The position numbers were made by a program, and so were the translations under genes. The notes beneath the pieces were generated by a model. It was not told the origin of the DNA. It saw nothing but the letters and a program-made list of their open reading frames with translations, and ran no database searches. From Oligoflexia bacterium (GTDB lineage Bacteria; Bdellovibrionota; UBA1018): 49,042 nucleotides of DNA. Shown here piece by piece: positions 1 through 8,073 of the stretch (position 1 is the stretch's first letter; each line of letters starts with the position of its first letter). Location: assembly GCA_031292385.1 (NCBI GenBank), contig JARLHE010000036.1, positions 1-49,042 on the forward strand, in the 5' to 3' direction.

Positions 1-1482
1 ATCGTGGAGCGCTTCCCTCATGCGGGAAAAGCGACCGAGATTCTGATTTTTGCCGGCAAAGGCAATAATGCGGGCGATGCTTTTGTCGTGGCCAGACGGC
101 TTCTCTGTATGGAGCGCCGAGTGCGCGTCTTCCACCTGGAAGACGAGAAAGTTTACAAAGACGCGCCCCTGAAAAATTTCCGGATTCTCAAGGCGATGAA
201 GGCGAAGCTGACCCACCTGGAGACTTCATCCGACCTGCAGGCATTCTTCGACAGCTCGCCAGGTCCTTTTACGGTCATCGACGGGATCTTGGGCACCGGT
301 CTCAAAGGTCATCTAGACGGGCTTTATCACGACACGGTTCAGATCATTAACGGCGCCAATACGAGCGAGGTGATCGCGCTCGATATCCCGAGCGGCGTCA
401 GCGGCGATACCGGCGAGGCCGGCAGCACTTCGGTTCACGCGGATTTGACGATTTCGTTCGGCTTCCCGAAGATGGGCCATTTTCTGCCGCCGGGTGCCGT
501 TTTGCGAGGCGAGCTCGTCAATGTCGATATCTCGCTCCCTCCGCGATTTCGAACGGAAGGGGATAAGTTTCTGCTCCGGCGCTCTCCGATGAGCGATCTT
601 TTAAAAGAGCGCGACCGTTACGGCCATAAGAACTCTTTCGGTCATACGCTTCTGATCGGGGGATCTCTCGGGCGCATTGGCGCGATCACGATGGCGGCAC
701 GCGCGGCCCATAAAATGGGAACCGGGCTGGTCACGGTCGCGAGCTGGCGGGATTCTTACGATCCTCTGGTTGTGAAGCTCCCGAGCGAGACCATGGTGGT
801 CCCCGTTCAAATGGATAGCGCCGATTACGAGCAATACAAGCGCAACCTGGAAAGCTACTCGAGCATCGTGGTAGGGCCGGGGCTGGGGCTAAGGCCCGAT
901 GGCAAGCGTCTGATCGAGGATCTTTTCGGCAATTACCAGGGACCGATCGTCGTCGACGCCGATGCCTTGAATCTCATTGCTGATCACAAACTCCATGAGC
1001 TCCTGGTTAGTCGTCGTGCTCCCACGATCCTGACTCCCCATCCGGGCGAGATGGCGCGTCTGCTGGGCTGGTCCAAAGAGGACGTGGTGAAAGATCCGGT
1101 GCGCGCGATCCGCGAAGCGGTGCGGATCACCCATTCGACCGTGCTGCTCAAGGGTGCTGCGACTTTGATCACCTCTCCGGAAGATGTCCTTTATCTCAAT
1201 CATTATCCGAACGACGGAATGGCGACCGCTGGCAGCGGCGATGTGCTTGCGGGCATGATCGGCGGGCTCGTGGGCCAAAAGATGGATGCGTTTCAAAGCG
1301 CGCTTTTGGGTGTTTATCTGCACAGTCTTGCCGGCGATTTCGCCGCCAGAGAGTACGGCCATCGCAGCATGACGGCCGCCGATATTATCGAGAACATCAG
1401 CAATGCCTTCAAAGACATCAAAACCCCGCCCGAAGCCATCACGCCCCGAAAAAACGTGGAAGGCCGTACGTGGTTGCTCTGA
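1..1482 (+). CDS. nnr: Bifunctional NAD(P)H-hydrate epimerase / ADP-dependent dehydratase (5' end outside window)
   Basis: Repairs hydrated NADH and NADPH. The N-terminal YjeF_N domain epimerises R/S-NAD(P)HX and the C-terminal carbohydrate-kinase-like domain dehydrates S-NAD(P)HX using ADP. Seen in the sequence: the epimerase nucleotide loop GKGNNAGDAF close to the visible N-terminus, DGILGTGL further on, then a dehydratase domain with TPHPGEMARLLG, VLLKGAATLI and the nucleotide-binding GSGDVLAGMIGG. The frame is open to the first base of the window, and about 40 residues expected before the GKGNN loop are missing, so the GTG at base 4 is probably internal and the gene begins upstream. The last 80 bp overlap tsaE in another frame; the nnr-tsaE order is also found in Enterobacteria (yjeF-yjeE). 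The family call is secure. Confidence 0.93.
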   Translation: MVERFPHAGKATEILIFAGKGNNAGDAFVVARRLLCMERRVRVFHLEDEKVYKDAPLKNFRILKAMKAKLTHLETSSDLQAFFDSSPGPFTVIDGILGTGLKGHLDGLYHDTVQIINGANTSEVIALDIPSGVSGDTGEAGSTSVHADLTISFGFPKMGHFLPPGAVLRGELVNVDISLPPRFRTEGDKFLLRRSPMSDLLKERDRYGHKNSFGHTLLIGGSLGRIGAITMAARAAHKMGTGLVTVASWRDSYDPLVVKLPSETMVVPVQMDSADYEQYKRNLESYSSIVVGPGLGLRPDGKRLIEDLFGNYQGPIVVDADALNLIADHKLHELLVSRRAPTILTPHPGEMARLLGWSKEDVVKDPVRAIREAVRITHSTVLLKGAATLITSPEDVLYLNHYPNDGMATAGSGDVLAGMIGGLVGQKMDAFQSALLGVYLHSLAGDFAAREYGHRSMTAADIIENISNAFKDIKTPPEAITPRKNVEGRTWLL

Positions 1483-1909
1483 GCAGGCGCTGATTGAATT
1501 AGCCGGTCAGCTCGGACCGGAGCTCAAACCGGGGGATCGCGTCTTGCTGGAAGGGTCTCTGGGCGCGGGGAAGACTACTTTCGCGCGGGCGCTGCTTCGG
1601 GCGTTAGGCGTGATTCAGCCCCCCGAGGGAAGCCCCACCTTTGCCATCGCTCATGAATATGAGACCGCTTCCCGCGTGGGAGTGGTGCACGTCGACCTTT
1701 ATCGTCTGAAATCCGAAGCGGAAATCGACGAGGCCGGGATCCCGGATTATTTCTGGGACCCGTCTCGGATCGTCATCTGCGAATGGTTATCGATGTGGAG
1801 CGATTTCGAGCGCGCGGTTTTGAAGAGCGGAAGGAATTGGCGGGTGAGCCTGGAAGCGAGTGAAGATGTGAATTCGCGCGATGTCCTGATTACGCGGCCC
1901 GGGCCTTAG
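1403..1909 (+). CDS. tsaE: tRNA threonylcarbamoyladenosine biosynthesis ATPase TsaE
   Basis: Small P-loop ATPase that works with TsaB and TsaD to form t6A37 on ANN-decoding tRNAs in the cytoplasm. The 168-residue protein has a Walker A at about residues 51-58 (GSLGAGKT), the switch-like GSPTFAIAHEY, HVDLYRL, and a terminal CEWLSMW corresponding to the family's conserved EW segment. The ATG at 1403 lies inside the end of nnr, giving an 80-bp overlap, and contributes a basic, proline-rich N-terminal tail of about 18 residues. I see no better in-frame start before the core domain, so the overlap looks genuine. The 3' end overlaps by 20 bp the end of the convergent gene on the minus strand. Confidence 0.92.
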   Translation: MPSKTSKPRPKPSRPEKTWKAVRGCSEQALIELAGQLGPELKPGDRVLLEGSLGAGKTTFARALLRALGVIQPPEGSPTFAIAHEYETASRVGVVHVDLYRLKSEAEIDEAGIPDYFWDPSRIVICEWLSMWSDFERAVLKSGRNWRVSLEASEDVNSRDVLITRPGP

Positions 1910-2627
1910 GAGCCAGGAAGGGGAAGGCGTTCGCGATTCCGTTTTTCGCGCTGAGCTCTTGATCGGAGATCAGGATCAAAAGCTTGCCCGTTCCTCCGGA
2001 GCCGCTTCGGATCACAAGGAGCCAGTCTTCGGGCTTTAAGCCGAGGGAGTTTCGGAAGAGGCGGCGGGATCCGGTTTCAGTGGGTTTGCCTTGCCCTAAA
2101 TTTAAGATCCCCGTGTTTAAAATCTCAGTCCAAAGGTCGAAGAAAAATTCCCCGTTGAATGTCAGGCCTTCCCAGAGGGAAAGAAGTTCGCCGGGTTCGT
2201 ACGCGGCAGTTGCCCGGAGCGGCGAACCGGAGAAAAGAAGTGCGCGAACGGAAGACTTGAGCGAGAGAGTGTGGACGCCCTTCAGAAGAGCTTCGGGGCT
2301 TTCCGCAAGCTCAGCGCCTTTCCATAACCGCATGCGACTCATGGATGAGGAAGTTAGGTTGCGGGTGTTTCCCCGGCGGGCGACCGGCTGAATCTTGGGG
2401 ACGGACTTTGGAGGGGGGGGCGGCTGCCGCTGCGGTTCTTGCGTCGAGGGTGTTTTGACGCTATTGGTCGCTTTAGCGCGAGATTCAGCCAGCTCAAGCT
2501 TCTTGCGATTCAAAAGCTTTGTAATTCCAGGCATTGTTACGTGCTGGGCCTGGTCCGAGTCGATGGTGAAGACCGGGTTTGTACCCTCTTTTTTGTTCCC
2601 GGGCGGTTGATTATTCGAATTTGACAT
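1890..2627 (-). CDS. Hypothetical protein with proline-rich linker
   Basis: No family recognised. The 245-residue protein has no signal peptide or membrane segment. Residues 1-65 are polar and probably disordered. A proline run (RQPPPPPKSVPKIQP) sits near residues 67-81. The remaining 160 residues look folded, with LKSSVRALLFSG, GEFFFDLWTEIL and EDWLLVIRSGSGGTGKLLILIS. A plus-strand frame also crosses the region but has a composition typical of an antisense shadow. The gene is convergent with tsaE (20-bp overlap) and its start faces the Rrf2 gene across a 155-bp gap, so the two may share a divergent control region. The strand choice is fairly safe; the function is unknown. Confidence 0.65.
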   Translation of the reverse strand: MSNSNNQPPGNKKEGTNPVFTIDSDQAQHVTMPGITKLLNRKKLELAESRAKATNSVKTPSTQEPQRQPPPPPKSVPKIQPVARRGNTRNLTSSSMSRMRLWKGAELAESPEALLKGVHTLSLKSSVRALLFSGSPLRATAAYEPGELLSLWEGLTFNGEFFFDLWTEILNTGILNLGQGKPTETGSRRLFRNSLGLKPEDWLLVIRSGSGGTGKLLILISDQELSAKNGIANAFPFLAPKARAA

Positions 2628-2684
2628 CGCTTTAATCGTATCGGTATGAAACTAAAAAACCTGAGGTTTGCCGCAGGCTGTAAA

Positions 2685-2718
2685 AGTAGTTGACGCTACT
2701 AATACGGCATGGTACGCC
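2685..2718 (+). promoter_or_regulatory. Putative promoter and operator of the Rrf2-desulfurase-mnmA-mtaB operon
   Basis: A TTGACG -35-like hexamer lies at 2690-2695, and 17 bp later a poor -10 candidate (TACGCC, 2713-2718). The -35 hexamer is the exact spacer of an inverted repeat AGTAG-TTGACG-CTACT (2685-2700), which is what an autoregulatory operator would look like. The Rrf2 gene starts about 65 bp downstream. This is read from sequence only; no consensus for this particular regulator is known to me. Confidence 0.4.
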
Positions 2719-2782
2719 CTTGGATAGGTTTTGAGAGGATTAGGGCCCCCGCTGAGGGGAGTAAGGGAGTGAAGGAAACGAT

Positions 2783-3328
2783 ATGCGCCTCACATCAAAA
2801 GGACGATATGCCGTCCGCGCGATACTCGATCTGACTTTTAATTCCAACGGCCGACCTGTTCGACTTCAGGAGATCTCTGAGCGACAGAGAATCTCTTTGC
2901 ATTACCTTGAGCAGCTTTTCCGCCGTCTTCGCAAGGGAGCCGTCGTGAAAAGCGTTCGCGGCCCCGGAGGCGGATACGTTCTGGCCCGCGCGATGGATGA
3001 GATCTCCGTCAAGGACGTGCTCATCAGTGTCGGTGAAAACATCAATCCTGCCCGCGATTTGGTCGGAACCGGCGACATCAAGAGCGATACGGTTGAATTT
3101 ATCCTGACCAAGACTTACTTCGAGAATCTTGGTTTAATCATGCAGGAATATTTAATGACTACGTCGGTGGGTGACTTGATCCGCAAGGCTCGAGGCGCTC
3201 AGGAGCTGACGGGTACGGCGGCGAGCGCAAGCCTGCTCGATGCAACCGGCTTCCAAGTTCCGGCATCGCAACCGGCACTCGGCCATAGTGGTGCTCATAG
3301 TGGAGCGAAGAACCGCGATTTATCTTGA
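2783..3328 (+). CDS. Rrf2-family transcriptional regulator lacking the Fe-S cysteines
   Basis: Winged-helix regulator of the Rrf2/IscR/CymR/NsrR family. Family features: the start MRLTSKGRYAVRAILDL, the recognition segment ISLHYLEQLFRRLRKGAVVKSVRGPGGGYVL and the following ARAMDEISVKDVL, which together make up residues 1-85. IscR uses three cysteines after this region to bind a [2Fe-2S] cluster; this 181-residue protein contains no cysteine at all, so it cannot sense that cluster in the IscR way. CymR-type members, which respond through protein or metabolite partners, also lack the cluster. The C-terminal 40 residues are low in complexity and their coding region overlaps the next gene. An AAGGAAA ribosome site precedes the ATG. 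As first gene of a sulfur-transfer operon it probably regulates desulfurase and tRNA thiolation genes, including itself. Confidence 0.88.
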   Translation: MRLTSKGRYAVRAILDLTFNSNGRPVRLQEISERQRISLHYLEQLFRRLRKGAVVKSVRGPGGGYVLARAMDEISVKDVLISVGENINPARDLVGTGDIKSDTVEFILTKTYFENLGLIMQEYLMTTSVGDLIRKARGAQELTGTAASASLLDATGFQVPASQPALGHSGAHSGAKNRDLS

Positions 3329-4481
3329 TGCGAATGCTGGGGCTCCACTGAAGCCCGCTGCGATCGCGGCGATTCGTCCTCTCTTAAATTCCGAAGACGG
3401 GCTTCTGCCCAATCCTTCCAGTATTCATGCTCACGGGCGAAAGGCGAAGCGCTGGGTCGCCGAGGCCCGTGAGAAAATTGCCGCATCATTAGGCAGCTCC
3501 GTTGATCCTGAACAGCTGGTATTCACTTCTTCGGGAACGGAGGCCAATCAACTTGCCATCCGTTCGGTTCTGGAAGCTCGACTGGAGCAAGGGGGGCGTC
3601 CTCATTGGATTTTAAGCCCGATCGAGCACGATAGCACTCTTCAGTTAGTGGACTGGCTCGTGAAACGAGGCGGTGGCGTAAGCTTTTTGCCGGTCGATGC
3701 GCAGGGCCGAATCGAGGTTTCCCGGATTTCGGATTTGTTCCGCCCCGAGACCGCGCTCGTGAGCGTGGTTTGGGTCAATAATGAAACCGGCGTGATTGCC
3801 GATATTCCCGCTTTGATCCAAGAGACCGAAAGGCGAAAAATCACGCTTCATCTCGATGCCGCGCAAGCCTGGGGGAAACTCCCGCTCGATCTGGGTTCGC
3901 TTGGCGCGGATCTGGTGACCTTTTCCGGTCATAAGATCGGAGCCTTGGCGGGAATCGGCCTAGTCTCCATTCGGAGAGGAACCGCTCTTCATGGGCTCAT
4001 TCGCGGCAAGCAGGAAAAGGGGCGGCGAGGCGGTACCGAAAATTTGCTGGGGATCGTATCCATGGGGGCTGCGGCCCAGGATCTGGACCCGGTTGCTTGG
4101 ACGAAGCGCGTTAGTCCGTTGCGAGACCGGCTTCAAAGTGTTATTCGCCAGCGGCCAGGACTTGCCGGAGTGCAGATCAATGGAGAAGAGGCTCCGAGAG
4201 TTGCCAATACATTGAGCCTGAGCTTCGAGGGAGTCGGCGGAGATGGCCTGGTGATGGCGTTGGATCTGGCAGGCTATAGCGTGAGCGCGGGCTCGGCCTG
4301 TTCGAGCGGAGTTCTCGAGCCTTCGCACGTGCTGCTGGCCATGGGACGCACCAAGGCGCAGGCGGTATCGGCTATTCGGGTCTCGCTTGTGGATGAAGTG
4401 CCTCTGCCCGTGCTGGATGGCTTTGCCGACGCGCTCGAAAAAGTAGTCGTTCGTGCCCGAAAGAGCGCTGCGACTGAATAA
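3300..4481 (+). CDS. Class V cysteine desulfurase (NifS/IscS type)
   Basis: PLP enzyme that releases sulfur from cysteine as a persulfide. Seen: the PLP lysine in FSGHKIGALAGIG (about residue 212 counting from this start), the pyridine-binding aspartate in HLDAAQAWGK, the catalytic cysteine in SAGSACSSGVLEPSH (about residue 334), and the N-terminal IYLDANAGAPLKP typical of the family. The start is uncertain: an ATG at 3240 would overlap the Rrf2 gene by 89 bp and add 20 residues not typical of the family, while the GTG at 3300 (or 3288/3291) brings the start to the usual place before the YLD motif. It sits 17 bp before mnmA, as in Gram-positive pairs where a dedicated desulfurase (YrvO) supplies MnmA. 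It could equally serve general Fe-S assembly; no scaffold gene is nearby. Confidence 0.88.
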   Translation: MERRTAIYLDANAGAPLKPAAIAAIRPLLNSEDGLLPNPSSIHAHGRKAKRWVAEAREKIAASLGSSVDPEQLVFTSSGTEANQLAIRSVLEARLEQGGRPHWILSPIEHDSTLQLVDWLVKRGGGVSFLPVDAQGRIEVSRISDLFRPETALVSVVWVNNETGVIADIPALIQETERRKITLHLDAAQAWGKLPLDLGSLGADLVTFSGHKIGALAGIGLVSIRRGTALHGLIRGKQEKGRRGGTENLLGIVSMGAAAQDLDPVAWTKRVSPLRDRLQSVIRQRPGLAGVQINGEEAPRVANTLSLSFEGVGGDGLVMALDLAGYSVSAGSACSSGVLEPSHVLLAMGRTKAQAVSAIRVSLVDEVPLPVLDGFADALEKVVVRARKSAATE

Positions 4482-4498
4482 ATTGGATTGGAAGTTTT

Positions 4499-5695
4499 AT
4501 GACCACCTCAAACGCCACGACCTACACTCCTAGTGGGCAATCCTCCGCGACCTCCCGCTCCGGCCACGGAAAACGCGTTTTGGTCGCCATGAGCGGAGGC
4601 GTGGATAGCTCGGTCACGGCTGCTTTGCTCAAGACGCAGGGATACGAAGTCATCGGCGTCCATATGCAGCTTTGGAATCACGGAGAAGCCAATCTGGAGC
4701 GAATGGGGGGGCGCTGCTGCTCTCTTATCGATTCCAACGATGCGCGGCGGGTTTGCGATAAAATCGATGTTCCCTATTACGTGATCAACGCCCAGGACGT
4801 TTTTCAGGAAAAAGTCGTCGATTATTTCGTCCACGAATACCTGGAAAACCGCACTCCGAATCCTTGCGTTCAGTGCAATACCAAAATCAAGTTCAACTAT
4901 CTTTTCCAGAAAGCGGATGAGCTCGATTGCGAATTCGTGGCGACCGGACATTACGCGCAAGTCGAGCAAGATGAACTGGCCGGCGTGGCCCGCCTCAAGA
5001 AAGCGATCGATCCGCAGAAGGATCAGACCTATTTTCTGTTCGGTCTGACTCAAAAGGCGTTGCAGCGCACGCTCATGCCTCTGGGGGCCTTTCCTAAAAT
5101 GGCGGTGCGGAAATTGGCCGAGGAGTATGGGCTGGCCGTGGCTAAAAAAGCCGACTCCCAGGAAATTTGCTTCATCGGAACCGAAGGCTATAAGAACTTT
5201 CTCGAAGAGCGGGTAACCCCGGAGCTGCGCCCCAGGGGCGTGATCAAGACGATCGACGGGACCATAGTCGGGGAGCATGAAGGCCTCCATCGGTACACAA
5301 TCGGCCAGCGAAAGGGCCTGCAACAGCTATTGGAGCGCGGCGGAAAGCAGTTCGAGGATTATTTCGTGGTCGACTTCGATACCGTCAATCATTCGTTGAT
5401 CGTCGGTCCGGAAGAGCTGCTTTATACAAAAGAGCTGATTGCGACCGAGGTCAACTGGCTGAATTTCCCCAAGACCGAAAACGCGTTGCGCGGGGTCGCG
5501 TGCCGCGCCCGCATTCGCTCGCGCCACGAAGAGGCCGAGTGCCTTGTGACGACTTTCGAGAACAACTCGGTTCATGTCGAATTCAAGGAAGCCCAGCGCG
5601 CGATCACTCCGGGACAGGCGGTGGTCTTTTACGTCGATAATGAAGTGATCGGCGGCGGATTCATCGACAAAGTCATCCGTCCCAAAACAGTCTAG
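4499..5695 (+). CDS. mnmA: tRNA-specific 2-thiouridylase MnmA
   Basis: Forms 2-thiouridine at position 34 of tRNA-Lys, -Glu and -Gln, using ATP and persulfide sulfur. The PP-loop SGGVDSS is at residues 32-38, the two catalytic cysteines are C123 (TPNPCVQCN) and C224 (SQEICFIG), and the tRNA-binding C-terminal beta-barrel follows (GQRKGLQQLLERGG onward). The protein has 398 residues. About 24 Ser/Thr-rich residues precede the core, an unusual N-terminal tail; I found no later start that would keep the PP-loop strand. A GGAAG ribosome site lies before the ATG. It is the third gene of the sulfur operon, 17 bp after the desulfurase and 7 bp before mtaB. Confidence 0.96.
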   Translation: MTTSNATTYTPSGQSSATSRSGHGKRVLVAMSGGVDSSVTAALLKTQGYEVIGVHMQLWNHGEANLERMGGRCCSLIDSNDARRVCDKIDVPYYVINAQDVFQEKVVDYFVHEYLENRTPNPCVQCNTKIKFNYLFQKADELDCEFVATGHYAQVEQDELAGVARLKKAIDPQKDQTYFLFGLTQKALQRTLMPLGAFPKMAVRKLAEEYGLAVAKKADSQEICFIGTEGYKNFLEERVTPELRPRGVIKTIDGTIVGEHEGLHRYTIGQRKGLQQLLERGGKQFEDYFVVDFDTVNHSLIVGPEELLYTKELIATEVNWLNFPKTENALRGVACRARIRSRHEEAECLVTTFENNSVHVEFKEAQRAITPGQAVVFYVDNEVIGGGFIDKVIRPKTV

Positions 5696-5702
5696 GTGAA
5701 GC

Positions 5703-7226
5703 GTGACTCACGAATCGGTTCCCGGTCGTTACATCCTGAAAACCCTGGGTTGTAAGGCCAATCTTTACGATAGCCAGTTGATTGAAGCCGAGTTGCGCAA
5801 GCGCGGATGGAGACCCCTTGGTGCCGGCGATGCCGCCATCTCGGAAGGTCCTGCGGACGTGCCGGTTCTTTGCGTCGTCAATAGTTGCACGGTTACCGAC
5901 GAGGCCGATCGACAAAGCCGCAAAATGGCCGCGCGACTCGCGCGCGAAAACGAAAATTCCTTCGTCGTCGTCACGGGCTGCTCCGCGGAAGTCGATCCGC
6001 AGCGGATCGCCGCGTCTCAGGGCGTGAGCTACGTGATCGGCAATCGCGACAAGCCCGCGTTAGTGGATCTGATTCTTTCCAAAATCTCCGATAAAGGCTC
6101 CCCTGCACGGGGTGAAATCATGGGCCAGGCGGAAGGGTATACCGAGCTTCTTTCCCGCCATCCCATGGATCGCGAGTGGCCGGATCCCGAGCCGCAGCTT
6201 TTGGCATCCGATGAGGCTTTGGAAAACGTCACGACCAAGACGACCCGCTCTTTCGTCAAGATTCAAGATGGATGCGACGCCTTTTGCACCTATTGTATCA
6301 TCCCTTACGGTAGAGGCCCGAGCCGGAGCGTCCGCCCTCGCGAGGTTGTAGCGCGCATTCGGGAGCTCGTTCAAGGCGGCGCTCGAGAGGTGGTGCTGAC
6401 CGGCACCAATATCGGCGATTACGGAAGTGACTGGTCCAGCGAACCCGCGACGGGCGCTCCGCAGCTGGTCGAGCTCATTGAACTGATCTTGTCTCAAACC
6501 TCGCTCGAAAGGTTGCGCTTAAGTTCGCTGGATCCGACTGAAATTTCGCCCGCGCTCATGGCGCTCATGGGACGCGAGCCCCGGCTTTGCGCACACTTTC
6601 ATGTTTCTTTGCAAAGCCCGCATTCGCGCATCCTTCGCTTGATGAAACGGCGCTACGGTTTTGACGAGGTCAAAGACTGTCTTGAGGCCATTGCCCGAAT
6701 TGAAACTTCGGTCGTGGGCGGTGTTTTCGTCGGAATGGATATCATCACCGGATTTCCCGGCGAGACGAAAGAGGAGTTCGAGTGGGGAGTTGCGCGCTTA
6801 CGGGAGCTTCCTTGGAATCGGCTTCATGTCTTTCCCTACAGTGAGCGAGAGGGGACGCCTGCGACGCGCTTGCCCGGCTCGGTCCCTCAGGCCGAGCGCG
6901 TTAGGCGGACTCGTATTCTCAATGAGCTGAGTTTTGAGCGAATGGAGCGCCATCATCAATCCCTGCTGAACAGACAAGAGCCTTTGAACGGGGTGCTGCT
7001 GGAGCGCGCTCCAAAGGGGCCTAAAGGCGTTGGAGAGGCCGATCAGGGGGCTTTATGGGTGTCTGGCTATACGAGTAACTATATCCGGGTCTTCGCACCG
7101 GCAGGATCCCCTGAAGAATTGCGAAATCAGGTAGTTAGCATTCGTCCTGAAACCCTCTCCTTAGATCCGGCGGGAGGGGATGCCGCGCTCGTGGGCCAGT
7201 TTAAAAAATCCTCGAGTAATTGTTGA
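5703..7226 (+). CDS. mtaB: tRNA t6A37 methylthiotransferase MtaB (radical SAM)
   Basis: Adds a methylthio group to t6A37 of tRNA using two [4Fe-4S] clusters. The N-terminal UPF0004 domain carries the auxiliary-cluster cysteines C17 (KTLGCKAN), C62 (NSCTVTDEADRQSRK) and C93 (VTGCSAEV); the T-V-T-x-E-A-D-R signature favours MtaB over MiaB. The radical SAM motif is C191-x3-C195-x2-C198 (DGCDAFCTYC). A TRAM-like tail follows. At 507 residues it is longer than usual MtaB (about 430), partly because of an insertion of some 50 residues between the two domains (around 130-180). It starts with GTG; the ribosome site AGGTGA overlaps the mnmA stop codon, so the two are translationally close. The enzyme depends on the t6A made with TsaE, encoded just upstream. 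Confidence 0.92.
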   Translation: MTHESVPGRYILKTLGCKANLYDSQLIEAELRKRGWRPLGAGDAAISEGPADVPVLCVVNSCTVTDEADRQSRKMAARLARENENSFVVVTGCSAEVDPQRIAASQGVSYVIGNRDKPALVDLILSKISDKGSPARGEIMGQAEGYTELLSRHPMDREWPDPEPQLLASDEALENVTTKTTRSFVKIQDGCDAFCTYCIIPYGRGPSRSVRPREVVARIRELVQGGAREVVLTGTNIGDYGSDWSSEPATGAPQLVELIELILSQTSLERLRLSSLDPTEISPALMALMGREPRLCAHFHVSLQSPHSRILRLMKRRYGFDEVKDCLEAIARIETSVVGGVFVGMDIITGFPGETKEEFEWGVARLRELPWNRLHVFPYSEREGTPATRLPGSVPQAERVRRTRILNELSFERMERHHQSLLNRQEPLNGVLLERAPKGPKGVGEADQGALWVSGYTSNYIRVFAPAGSPEELRNQVVSIRPETLSLDPAGGDAALVGQFKKSSSNC

Positions 7227-7251
7227 CAAGTTTTGACTGTTTTTGTTATGT
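7223..7251 (+). promoter_or_regulatory. Sigma-70-type promoter for rnc-era-der
   Basis: A perfect -35 TTGACA (7223-7228) is followed after 17 bp by TTATGT (7246-7251), preceded by a G-rich/T-rich spacer ending in TTTTG. It overlaps the last codons of mtaB and lies about 90 bp before the rnc start, giving a short leader. This suggests rnc-era-der is transcribed independently of the sulfur operon. Confidence 0.6.
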
Positions 7252-7338
7252 CCCTTTGCGGATGTGAAGCCGTGACAGTCTGCCGGCCGACGGTAAGGTA
7301 CCTTCGGAATAGTGGCGGACGCGGTTTCAACAGGAATT

Positions 7339-8073
7339 ATGAGCAACTACGAGCGCCTACAAGAACGCCTAGGTTATATATTCGGTGACCGAGGCATTTT
7401 GATTCAATCCCTCACACATACGTCCTACGGGCATGAATTTCTTCACGATAAGCCCTTAGCGTTACGTGACAACGAACGCCTGGAGTTCTTGGGTGACGCC
7501 ATTCTTGATGTTGTAGTTTCGGATATCCTCCTCGAAGCGTTTCCTAACGCAAATGAAGGTCAACTCTCCAGGATGAGGGCCGCGGCCGTCAACGAGAAGA
7601 CCCTCGCTCAAGTCGCGCGCGCTATTCATCTTCAAGATTGCGTCCGCCTTGGAAAAGGGGAGACGCAAAGTGGCGGCCAGAACAAACCGTCGATTCTTTC
7701 CTGCGCCTTTGAGGCATTGATCGCGGCGATCTATCTCGATGGTGGCTTTAACGCTGTCTATCCGGTCGTGCGCCATCTCTTTGCCCCCATGTTTCCGGAT
7801 GATCGGGAGGCCGGAGAATTGCTGCAAATGGCATTCTGCGACCATAAGACACAGCTTCAAGAAATCGCGCAAGCCCGTTGGAAAGTGACGCCAACCTATC
7901 ATCTGCTGCAAACATCCGGGCCTGATCACGCAAAAGTTTTCGAAGTCGAGGTGCGAGCCAACGGCAACCGCCTGGCGTCCGCCGCCGGCACCTCTAAAAA
8001 AGAAGCCGAGCAAAACGCGGCTCGTGCCGCGATCGACACCATCGTTCACACACAAGTCAGTAGGGAAACATGA
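7339..8073 (+). CDS. rnc: Ribonuclease III
   Basis: Double-strand-specific endoribonuclease for rRNA and mRNA processing. The ATG at 7339 is chosen because AGGAA lies 3-8 bases before it; a GTG at 7312 would add nine residues without a ribosome site. In the 244-residue protein the signature NERLEFLGDAIL (residues 45-56) gives the metal ligands E49 and D53. The second metal site reads ILSCAFEALIAAIYLDGG, so the aspartate of the usual A-D-x-x-E motif is replaced by C122 while E125 is kept. A C-terminal double-stranded RNA-binding domain covers about residues 165-235. The stop codon overlaps the start of era (ATGA). The family is certain; the substituted active-site position is odd and is discussed in the findings. 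Confidence 0.95.
   Translation: MSNYERLQERLGYIFGDRGILIQSLTHTSYGHEFLHDKPLALRDNERLEFLGDAILDVVVSDILLEAFPNANEGQLSRMRAAAVNEKTLAQVARAIHLQDCVRLGKGETQSGGQNKPSILSCAFEALIAAIYLDGGFNAVYPVVRHLFAPMFPDDREAGELLQMAFCDHKTQLQEIAQARWKVTPTYHLLQTSGPDHAKVFEVEVRANGNRLASAAGTSKKEAEQNAARAAIDTIVHTQVSRET

Noticed and set aside
1984..2624. Plus-strand frames opposite the proline-rich hypothetical gene
   Set aside because: Arg/Ser/Pro-rich composition and no ribosome sites; the minus frame covers the whole interval as one gene.
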